From Actinomycetes bacterium (GTDB lineage: Bacteria > Actinomycetota > Actinomycetes > S36-B12), in contig JAUHZW010000100.1 in the NCBI GenBank assembly GCA_030425745.1, forward strand, positions 1-7,513: a DNA stretch of 7,513 nt. Reading direction: 5' to 3'. Below, one piece after another: positions 1-6,706 of the stretch. How positions within the stretch are numbered: position 1 is the first letter of the stretch; every line of letters starts with the position of its first letter. The notes under the pieces are model-generated. The model searched no databases, was not told the origin of the DNA, and saw nothing but the letters and a program-made list of their open reading frames with translations. The translations under genes and the position numbers were made by a program.

Positions 1-6
1 CCGGGC

Positions 7-938
<932 letters not shown>

Positions 939-939
<1 letters not shown>

Positions 940-1703
940 TGCCCCGCAAGGGCCTGCTCTCCGCAGTCCGGGAGCGGGCCCGCGAGTTCATCGAGGAAGC
1001 GCGCTCGGACCTCCGCTCCGTCACGGAGCGGGATCCGGCCGCGCGCCGCCCGATCGAGGTCGCCCTGCTCTACCCCGGCGTGCACGCCGTATGGGCGCAC
1101 CGGCTCAGCCATGTGATGTGGCAGCAGGGGGCCTACTTCCCGGCCCGGGCGCTCTCGCAGTTCACCCGGTTCTGGACGAACATCGAGATCCATCCCGCGG
1201 CGCAGCTCGGCCCGCGTCTGTTCATCGATCACGGCGCGGGTGTCGTCATCGGCGAGACCGCTGTGGTGGGCTCGGACGTCACGATCTATCACGGTGTCAC
1301 CCTGGGCGGCACGAGTCTGGGCCACGGCAAGCGGCACCCCACCATCGGTGACCGCGTGACCGTCGGCGCGGGCGCCAAGGTGCTCGGTGATCTCGAGGTC
1401 GGGGATGACTCCCGGATCGGGGCGAACGCGGTTCTGGTGCGATCGGTGGAGGATCACTCCGTGGTGGTCGGCGTCCCGGGTCAGGTGATCGCGCACGGCA
1501 CGTCGCCCGAGCCCGACACCAGGCCCAAGACCGACACCCCGACGGGGCCGGATCCGATGGGCCTGGCGGTGGCTGCCCTGATGGTTCGGGTCGAGGAGCT
1601 CGAGGGCCATGTGATGGGCTCCAGCCACCACTCGCACAGCCCGGTGCGGACGCCGAGCGGGGAGTGGGAGCTGGAGTACGACGCGGGGGACTTCGTCATC
1701 TGA
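939..1703 (+). CDS. cysE: Serine O-acetyltransferase
   Basis: Transfers acetyl from acetyl-CoA to L-serine, giving the O-acetylserine used by CysK. The 254-residue protein has an N-terminal helical part (about 1-80) and a left-handed beta-helix of hexapeptide repeats (about 80-185). Candidate catalytic residues are D97-H98 in IDHGAGVVIGET and R132-H133 in KRHP; H118 lies in YHGVTLGG. After the usual VGVPGQVI end comes a Pro/Thr/Asp-rich linker (about 185-206), a predicted amphipathic helix (about 207-225) and a tail ending GDFVI. A C-terminal isoleucine is what the CysK active site binds in known cysteine synthase complexes. The ATG at 939 was chosen because it overlaps the cysK stop and gives the expected N-terminus; GTG at 936 is in frame, and longer upstream reading only repeats cysK in another frame. 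A GGGG run at 924-927 is a weak ribosome site, so translation is probably coupled to cysK. The stop codon lies inside the first tandem hairpin. Confidence 0.95.
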
Positions 1704-1717
1704 CGTCAGTCAGATGA
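1696..1717. terminator. Hairpin 1 of the convergent array, overlapping the cysE stop
   Basis: TCATCTGAC (1696-1704) pairs perfectly with GTCAGATGA (1709-1717) around the four-base loop GTCA. The cysE stop codon is inside the left arm. There is no T-run after it, so it is not a classical intrinsic terminator in either direction; many high-GC actinobacterial terminators also lack a clear T-tract. The role as a bidirectional terminator is inferred from its position between converging genes. Confidence 0.6.
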
Positions 1718-1729
1718 GCAGCGGGAACG

Positions 1730-1751
1730 TCATCTGACGTCAGTCAGATGA
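1730..1751. terminator. Hairpin 2 of the convergent array
   Basis: An exact copy of the 9-bp stem and GTCA loop of hairpin 1, shifted by 34 bp (arms 1730-1738 and 1743-1751). It lies wholly between the two genes. No T-run follows on either strand. The terminator role is inferred. Confidence 0.6.
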
Positions 1752-1763
1752 GCCGACAGAACG

Positions 1764-1785
1764 TCATCTGGCGTCAGTCAGATGA
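1764..1785. terminator. Hairpin 3 of the convergent array
   Basis: Third copy, arms 1764-1772 and 1777-1785, loop GTCA. The A-to-G change at 1771 turns one A-T pair into a G-T wobble in the plus-strand RNA, which still pairs, and into a C-A mismatch in the minus-strand RNA. The terminator role is inferred from context. Confidence 0.55.
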
Positions 1786-1797
1786 GCCGACAGAACG

Positions 1798-2961
1798 TCA
1801 TCTGACGGGGCCGTTGGGAGCCATGGCGACCTTCAGGCTCTCCGGACTCATGCTCATCTGCATGGCCGCGTCGACGTCCTCGAGGGCGTACTCGTGGCTG
1901 ACCATCTCGTCGAGCGGGTACCGGTCGGCGTAGCGCTCCATGAGGGTCAGGGCCGGCCCGTACCCGGTGATCGGGTGGTTGGTCAGCCCGATGAGCCGGA
2001 TGTTCTTGCTGGTGATGTGGCGATGGACGTTGAGGGTCGCCTCTCCGGTGTCGGCGAACACGCCCATCTCGAGCATCATGCCGCCGCGCTTGAGCATCTC
2101 GATGCCCTCCACGAACGACGACTGCCGGTTGGCCATGTGCAGCACGACGCCGGCGCCCCGTCCGCCGGTGAGCTGCCGCACGGTATCGATGCGCTCCTCG
2201 GGCGAGGTCGTGCTGACGTTGAGGGTGACGTCGGCGCCCATGCGCTTGGCGAAGGCCAGCCGTGACTCGCTGAGGTCGGTGGCGATGATCTGGCCGGCGC
2301 CCATCATGTCGGCCTTGGCGATGTGGAGCAGGCCCAGCGGACCCGATCCGATGACGACGACGGTGTCACCGGAGTTGAACCCCTCGTGGGACATCGAGGA
2401 GAACTCCTTGAGCTTGTCCAGTGAAGCGGTGCAGGCCATGAGCTCGGCGAGCACTGCGACCCGGGGGCTCATGCCGGAGGGGACCTTGTAGACACCGGTG
2501 TCGGGTCGGATGTACATCTGCTCGGCCCACCCGCCCATGAGATGCGGCCACTGTGCGGAGGTGTACGAGTTTCCGTAGCAGTCACTGTTCTCGCACCACA
2601 CGTAGCCCATGACGTGCCGGCACTCATAGCAGTGGCCGCAGACGATATCGGGGCACATGGTGATGCGGTCGCCGACCTTGAGTGGTCGTCCGTAGAACTC
2701 GAGATGGGCTGCTGCCCCTGGCGTGATCTCCGAGACGATGCCGACGTTCTCGTGCCCCTGGATGATCGGGAAGGGGGTGTCGGTCTCCGCCGGTGTGCCG
2801 GCGTACTGCTTCGTCTCGCCGAGGTAGGTGTGCTTGTCGGTGCCACAGATTCCGGACAGCTCCACCTCCATGAGCAGGCTGCCGTCCGGCAGATCGGGCC
2901 GGTCGAAGGTCTGGACCTCGTAGTGGCCGGGGGCGGTCAGGACGGCGGCGCGGACGCTCAT
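1798..2961 (-). CDS. Zinc-dependent medium-chain alcohol dehydrogenase family protein
   Basis: Predicted cytosolic NAD(P)-dependent oxidoreductase of the MDR superfamily, 387 residues. The N-terminal GroES-like domain carries a catalytic-zinc set: C39 in GICGTD, H70-E71 in GHENVG, and probably E173 in AELMAC. A structural-zinc lobe has C108, C111, C114 and C123, with C103 and C128 nearby; the last gap (eight residues between C114 and C123) is one longer than the common pattern. The Rossmann domain starts at about 200, with GSGPLG at 205-210 and an acidic D229 at the end of the second strand, which favours NAD over NADP. The ATG at 2961 is set by GAGGAGAGA just upstream; a longer frame starting at 3084 would add 41 atypical residues and run across the divergent promoter. 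The substrate cannot be read from sequence; sorbitol/threonine/butanediol dehydrogenases are relatives. It converges on cysE, diverges from nifJ and ends in the hairpin array. Confidence 0.9.
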   Translation of the reverse strand: MSVRAAVLTAPGHYEVQTFDRPDLPDGSLLMEVELSGICGTDKHTYLGETKQYAGTPAETDTPFPIIQGHENVGIVSEITPGAAAHLEFYGRPLKVGDRITMCPDIVCGHCYECRHVMGYVWCENSDCYGNSYTSAQWPHLMGGWAEQMYIRPDTGVYKVPSGMSPRVAVLAELMACTASLDKLKEFSSMSHEGFNSGDTVVVIGSGPLGLLHIAKADMMGAGQIIATDLSESRLAFAKRMGADVTLNVSTTSPEERIDTVRQLTGGRGAGVVLHMANRQSSFVEGIEMLKRGGMMLEMGVFADTGEATLNVHRHITSKNIRLIGLTNHPITGYGPALTLMERYADRYPLDEMVSHEYALEDVDAAMQMSMSPESLKVAMAPNGPVR

Positions 2962-2965
2962 GGGT

Positions 2966-2974
2966 TCTCTCCTC
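2966..2974 (-). promoter_or_regulatory. Ribosome binding site of the alcohol dehydrogenase gene
   Basis: Read on the minus strand this is GAGGAGAGA, with the GAGGAG core about seven bases before the ATG at 2961. It is the strongest Shine-Dalgarno-like sequence near the gene start and decides the start over the longer upstream reading frame. Confidence 0.8.
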
Positions 2975-3071
2975 GTCGGTGGCCTATCGAGTATGGAGGT
3001 AATGCCCTGCTCCGGTGGGACGAACGACCCTAAGGGCCCGCTGTGGGCGGGCCTATCGTCGGAAGCAAGGC

Positions 3072-3079
3072 GAGGGAGG
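3072..3079 (+). promoter_or_regulatory. Ribosome binding site of nifJ
   Basis: GAGGGAGG lies seven bases before the ATG at 3087. It fixes that start over the in-frame ATG at 3015, which lacks such a site, precedes the intergenic dyad and would add 24 Arg-rich residues not expected in the family. Confidence 0.85.
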
Positions 3080-3086
3080 CGCATCC

Positions 3087-6000
3087 ATGGGCGTGGTCCG
3101 ATGCATCGACGGCAACAAGGCAGCGGCCCTGGTGGCGCATCGGCTGAGCGACGTGTGCTCCATCTACCCGATCACCCCGGCCTCGCCCATGGGCGAGTAC
3201 GCCGATGCCTGGAGCGCCGCAGGTCAGGAGAACCTGTGGGGCGGAGTGCCCAGCGTCCTGGAGATGCAATCTGAAGCGGGGGCGGCCGGCGCCTTCCACG
3301 GGGCGCTGCAGAAGGGCTCCCTCGCGACGACCTTCACCGCATCCCAGGGGTTGCTCCTGATGGTGCCGAACATGTTCAAGATCGCCGGGGAGCTCACCCC
3401 GGCGGTCATGCATGTCGCCGCACGGGCCGTCGCCACCCACGCCCTCTCCATCTTCGGAGACCACAGTGATGTCATGGCCGTCCGGTCCACCGGCTGGGCC
3501 ATGCTGAGTGCGGCCAGCGTCCAGGAGGCGCACGACATGGCGGCCATCGCCCACGCAGCCACGCTGAGATCCCGGCTGCCTTTCCTGCACTTCTTCGACG
3601 GCTTCCGCACCTCGCACGAGGTGGCGAGCATCGAGACGCTGTCCGACGACGACCTGCGCTCCCTGATCCGCGAGGAGGACGTCCTCGCTCATCGGGCGCG
3701 GGGCCTCACACCGGAGCGCCCCGTCCTGCGCGGCACTGCTCAGAACCCGGACGTGTTCTTCCAGGCGCGCGAAGCGGCCAATCCCTTCTATGCGGCCGCC
3801 CCGGGAATCGTCCAGGAGGTGATGGACGAGTTCGCGGAGCGAACCGGCCGGCACTACGGGCTGGTCGACTACCACGGCGCCCCCGACGCTGACCGCGTTG
3901 TGGTCATCATGGGATCGGGTGCGGGGGCCGTGCGCGAGACGGTCGATGCCCTCGTCGAGCGGGGGGAGCGGGTCGGCATGGTCACCGTGCACCTGTTCCG
4001 TCCCTTCCCGACCCAGGCGCTGCTAGAGGCCCTTCCGGCGACAGTGCGGCGCATCGCAGTGCTCGACCGCACCAAGGAGCCGGGTGCCCCGGCAGAGCCC
4101 CTGCATCTGGATGTGACCATCGCGGTCGCCGGTGCCGGGCGGCCCATCGACGTGGTGGGCGGCCGCTATGGGCTGGGGTCCAAGGAGTTCGTCCCCGCAG
4201 ATGCGGCCGCTGTCTTCGCCGAACTGGCCCAGGAGGTTCCGCGCCGCCAGTTCACCCTCGGCATCGTCGACGATGTCACGGGCCTGTCACTGGCGCCTGT
4301 CGACATCGCGCTTCGGGAGTCGGCCGTGCGCACGGCGCTGTTCTTCGGCCTCGGCAGCGACGGCACCGTCGGCGCCAACAAGAACAGCATCACGATCATC
4401 GGCGAGCACACCGAGCTGCAGGCGCAGGGCTACTTCGAGTACGACTCCAAGAAGTCCGGATCGGTCACCGTGTCGCATCTGCGCTTCGGCCCCGACCCCA
4501 TCCACTCGACCTACCTGCTCGACGAGGCCGACTTCGTGGCGTGCCACCAGTTCGGGCTGCTGGAGCGGATGCCGATCCTCGAGCGTGCCGCCAAGGGAGG
4601 CACCGTGCTGCTCAACGCGCCGTACTCCGGCGAGGAGGTGTGGTCGCGGCTTCCTGTCGAGGCGCAGCAGGCGGTGCTCGACCGCGATCTGCAGGTGTGG
4701 ACCATCGACGCGCACCGCATCGCCCGCGAGGTCGGTCTCGGCACTCGCATCAACACCGTGATGCAGCCGGCCTTCTTCGCCCTCTCCGGCGTGCTGGAGC
4801 CGCACGAAGCCATCGAACTCATCAAGGAATCCGTCACCACGGCCTACGGTCGACGTGGCCGGGCCGTGGTCGAGCGCAACCATGCTGCGATCGACGCCTC
4901 ACTGGCGGCGCTGGAGCGGGTCGTCGTGCCCGGTCAGGTCACGGCCACGCGCGAACGGCGACACGGGCTGGACACATCAGCGCCCGACTTCGTGCGCGAC
5001 GTCACGGCGCGGATGGTGGCCGGAGAGGGCGATGCCCTCCCGGTGAGCGCCCTGCCCGTCGACGGGACCTTCCCGACCGGCACCGCGCGGTGGGAGAAGA
5101 GGGCGCTGGCCCAGGAGATCCCGGTGTGGGATCCGTCGCTGTGCATCGACTGCGGCAAGTGCGCCATCGCCTGCCCGCATGCGGCGATCCGGATGAAGGC
5201 CTACCCGGAGGCGGATCGCGCGGGTGCGCCGGAAGGGTTCCTGTCCAAGCCGTTCGGCGGCCGGGAACTGCCGGCGGGCACGCAGCTGACTGTCCAGGTG
5301 GCGCCCGACGACTGCACCGGCTGCGGCATCTGCGTCAACGTCTGCCCGGCGCGCAGCAAGGAGGAGGCTCGCCACAAGGCCCTCGATCTCGTGCCAGCGC
5401 TGGACCTGCGCGAGGGTGAACGTCGCAACTTCGACTTCTTCCTCTCCATCCCCGAGGTGGACCGCGAGGCCGTGCGGCATGACACGGTGAAGGGATCCCA
5501 ACTGCTGCAGCCGCTGTTCGAGTTCTCCGGTGCCTGCAGCGGCTGCGGTGAGACGCCGTACGCGAAACTGCTGAGTCAGCAGTTCGGTGACCGCATGGTG
5601 GTGGCGAATGCCACCGGCTGCTCCTCGATCTACGGGGGCAACCTGCCGACCACCCCGTGGGCTGCCGATGCCGAGGGACGTGGACCGGCCTGGAACAACT
5701 CGCTGTTCGAGGACAACGCCGAGTTCGGCCTCGGGATGCGCGTGGCCGCGGATGCCCAGCGGGCAGAGGCGCGTCGGCTGCTGGAGCTTCTGGCCGAGGA
5801 CGTCGGGGTCGAACTGGCCCGGGAACTGCTCGATGACGAGCCCGGGCCCGAGGATGAGCCCGGGCTGGCTCGTCAGCGGATGCGCGTCGGGCGGCTGCGG
5901 GAGCAGTTGGCCGGCCTCTCCGAGCCGCGGGCCCGCCAACTCGACTCCCTGGCTGATGCCCTCGTGCCTGTGGTGGTCTGGCTGATCGGCGGGGACGGCT

Positions 6001-6704
6001 GGGCCTACGACATCGGATTCGGCGGTCTCGACCACGTGCTCAGCAGCGGCCGCAACGTCAACATCCTCGTGCTCGACACCGAGGTCTACTCCAACACCGG
6101 AGGTCAGGCGTCCAAGTCGACGCCCCGTGCTGCGACGGCCAAGTTCGCGAGTGACGGCAAGGGCACCCGCAAGAAGGACCTCGGCCTGCTCGCCGAGGCC
6201 TACGGCGATGTGTATGTCGCGCAGATCGCCCTCGGTGCCAACGAGACCCAGACCGTGCGAGCGTTGCGGGAGGCGGCGGCCTATGACGGGCCGAGCCTGG
6301 TGATCGCGTACTCCACCTGCATCGCCCACGGCATCGACATGTCGACGTCGATGGGTCACCAGAAGGCCGCGGTGCAGTCGGGGTACTGGCCGCTGTACCG
6401 GTACCACCCGAGCCCGGAGGCTGGGACGCATCCGTTCAGTCTGGACTCGAAGAAGCCGAGTGTGCCGCTGCGGGACTTCCTGCGGGAGGAGACCCGGTTC
6501 GCGGTCCTGGAGCGCACGGACCCGGAGCGGGCGGAGCACCTGCAGGCGCTCGCGCAGGCCGATGTCGACGAGCGCTGGCACTACTACGAGCAGCTCGCCG
6601 ACGTCGAACGGAACGTCCCCACCGATGCGTCGTCGCTGGTGGCTGGAAATGAGGTGGGAATTCCCGCCACGAGCGACGACGCATCGGAAGGGGAGGGGGA
6701 GTAG
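3087..6704 (+). CDS. nifJ: Pyruvate:ferredoxin (flavodoxin) oxidoreductase, single-chain
   Basis: Oxidises pyruvate with CoA to acetyl-CoA and CO2, passing electrons to ferredoxin or flavodoxin. At 1205 residues it matches the family length with all domains fused. The N-terminal domain has YPITPASPM (T30), E63 and R113, fitting the TPP/pyruvate pocket; a second domain follows to about 410. GLGSDGTVGANKNS (421-434) and YDSKKSG mark the gamma/EKR part. A two-cluster ferredoxin domain has C686, C689, C692, C696 and C743, C746, C749, C753. The TPP domain has C817, C820, C845 and C1078 for the proximal cluster, plus GDGWAYDIG (969-977) and NTGGQ (1003-1007). This spacing follows the known Desulfovibrio africanus enzyme. 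No cysteine occurs after C1078. The last residues (from about 1179) are Ser/Asp/Glu-rich, coded by a long inverted repeat. The start is set by the ribosome site. The electron carrier is not in the window. 2-Oxoacids other than pyruvate cannot be excluded. Confidence 0.95.
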   Translation: MGVVRCIDGNKAAALVAHRLSDVCSIYPITPASPMGEYADAWSAAGQENLWGGVPSVLEMQSEAGAAGAFHGALQKGSLATTFTASQGLLLMVPNMFKIAGELTPAVMHVAARAVATHALSIFGDHSDVMAVRSTGWAMLSAASVQEAHDMAAIAHAATLRSRLPFLHFFDGFRTSHEVASIETLSDDDLRSLIREEDVLAHRARGLTPERPVLRGTAQNPDVFFQAREAANPFYAAAPGIVQEVMDEFAERTGRHYGLVDYHGAPDADRVVVIMGSGAGAVRETVDALVERGERVGMVTVHLFRPFPTQALLEALPATVRRIAVLDRTKEPGAPAEPLHLDVTIAVAGAGRPIDVVGGRYGLGSKEFVPADAAAVFAELAQEVPRRQFTLGIVDDVTGLSLAPVDIALRESAVRTALFFGLGSDGTVGANKNSITIIGEHTELQAQGYFEYDSKKSGSVTVSHLRFGPDPIHSTYLLDEADFVACHQFGLLERMPILERAAKGGTVLLNAPYSGEEVWSRLPVEAQQAVLDRDLQVWTIDAHRIAREVGLGTRINTVMQPAFFALSGVLEPHEAIELIKESVTTAYGRRGRAVVERNHAAIDASLAALERVVVPGQVTATRERRHGLDTSAPDFVRDVTARMVAGEGDALPVSALPVDGTFPTGTARWEKRALAQEIPVWDPSLCIDCGKCAIACPHAAIRMKAYPEADRAGAPEGFLSKPFGGRELPAGTQLTVQVAPDDCTGCGICVNVCPARSKEEARHKALDLVPALDLREGERRNFDFFLSIPEVDREAVRHDTVKGSQLLQPLFEFSGACSGCGETPYAKLLSQQFGDRMVVANATGCSSIYGGNLPTTPWAADAEGRGPAWNNSLFEDNAEFGLGMRVAADAQRAEARRLLELLAEDVGVELARELLDDEPGPEDEPGLARQRMRVGRLREQLAGLSEPRARQLDSLADALVPVVVWLIGGDGWAYDIGFGGLDHVLSSGRNVNILVLDTEVYSNTGGQASKSTPRAATAKFASDGKGTRKKDLGLLAEAYGDVYVAQIALGANETQTVRALREAAAYDGPSLVIAYSTCIAHGIDMSTSMGHQKAAVQSGYWPLYRYHPSPEAGTHPFSLDSKKPSVPLRDFLREETRFAVLERTDPERAEHLQALAQADVDERWHYYEQLADVERNVPTDASSLVAGNEVGIPATSDDASEGEGE
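5832..5875. repeat. Short direct and inverted repeat inside nifJ
   Basis: Two adjacent 18-bp units (5832-5849 and 5850-5867, matching at 14 of 18 bases) encode DDEPGP and EDEPGL. The same stretch has a 9-bp inverted repeat, TGACGAGCC (5834-5842) and GGCTCGTCA (5867-5875), and the palindrome AGCCCGGGCT (5857-5866). It codes a charged surface segment at about residues 916-930, before the TPP motif, where the family is variable. It probably has only local coding significance. Confidence 0.55.
6622..6687. repeat. Long inverted repeat at the 3' end of nifJ
   Basis: CCGATGCGTCGTCGCT (6622-6637) is the exact reverse complement of 6672-6687, a perfect 16-bp stem. After one G-G mismatch (6638/6671) five more pairs form (6639-6643 with 6666-6670). 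After a T-C mismatch (6644/6665) four more follow (6645-6648 with 6661-6664). That gives 25 pairs with two mismatches and a 12-base loop (6649-6660). The loop side contains the palindrome GGGAATTCCC (6656-6665). The whole structure is translated as the end of NifJ and stops one base before the purine-rich ribosome site of the next gene, so it may control or insulate the downstream gene. No T-run follows. Confidence 0.9.
6689..6700 (+). promoter_or_regulatory. Ribosome binding site of the DHOD-like gene, inside the nifJ end
   Basis: The purine run AGGGGAGGGGGA lies within the last nifJ codons (Glu/Gly-rich) and 6-17 bases before the ATG at 6707. It directly follows the inverted-repeat hairpin, so access to it may depend on ribosomes finishing nifJ. 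Confidence 0.8.
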
Positions 6705-6706
6705 TC

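Larger units (their letters stand above)
1694..1807. repeat. 34-bp tandem repeat array, three full units and a partial fourth
   Basis: A 25-bp core, starting CGTCATCTGACGTCAG, occurs at 1694-1718, 1728-1752 and 1762-1786, with a 12-bp partial copy at 1796-1807. The period is exactly 34 bp. Copies 1 and 2 are identical in the core; copy 3 has one A-to-G change at 1771. Spacers 2 and 3 (1753-1761 and 1787-1795) are the same CCGACAGAA; spacer 1 (1719-1727) differs. Each core is a dyad. The array fills the convergent gap and enters both flanking genes: the cysE TGA (1701-1703) is in copy 1 and the minus-strand dehydrogenase stop (1798-1800) is in copy 4. It looks like a duplicated convergent terminator, though a protein-binding array is possible. 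Confidence 0.93.
2962..3086. promoter_or_regulatory. Divergent intergenic region between the dehydrogenase and nifJ
   Basis: This 125-bp gap must hold the promoters of both the minus-strand dehydrogenase and nifJ. A perfect 7-bp inverted repeat, GGCCCGC (3035-3041) and GCGGGCC (3047-3053) with a five-base loop, sits in the middle; one outer G-T wobble (3034/3054) could extend it. The 9-mer GGCCTATCG occurs twice in direct orientation, at 2981-2989 and 3050-3058. TATCGT at 3054-3059 could serve as a -10 element for nifJ, but I see no convincing -35 element, so exact promoters are not called. The dyad could be an operator. Confidence 0.5.

Noticed and set aside
1701..1708. TGACGTCA, a eukaryotic CRE-like palindrome
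   Set aside because: It is just the centre of the local dyad in a bacterial terminator-like repeat; no relevance to eukaryotic factors.
1694..1807. CRISPR array
   Set aside because: The regular 25-bp repeats are separated by only nine bases, and two of the three spacers are identical. Real CRISPR spacers are longer and unique, and no cas genes are nearby.
2962..3084. 41-residue N-terminal extension of the dehydrogenase, starting at 3084 on the minus strand
   Set aside because: It would cover the whole divergent gap; the ATG at 2961 has a good ribosome site and gives the normal MDR N-terminus.
3015..3086. In-frame upstream start for nifJ at 3015
   Set aside because: It adds 24 Arg-rich residues foreign to the family, and the strong GAGGGAGG site fits the ATG at 3087.
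3030..3992. 320-codon minus-strand open frame opposite the nifJ start
   Set aside because: A shadow of nifJ with low-complexity composition and no family motif; it would also cross the divergent promoter region.
4977..6581. 534-codon minus-strand open frame opposite nifJ
   Set aside because: Long antisense frames are expected opposite high-GC genes. It is Arg/His-rich with no recognisable domain, while the plus strand codes a fully conserved PFOR.
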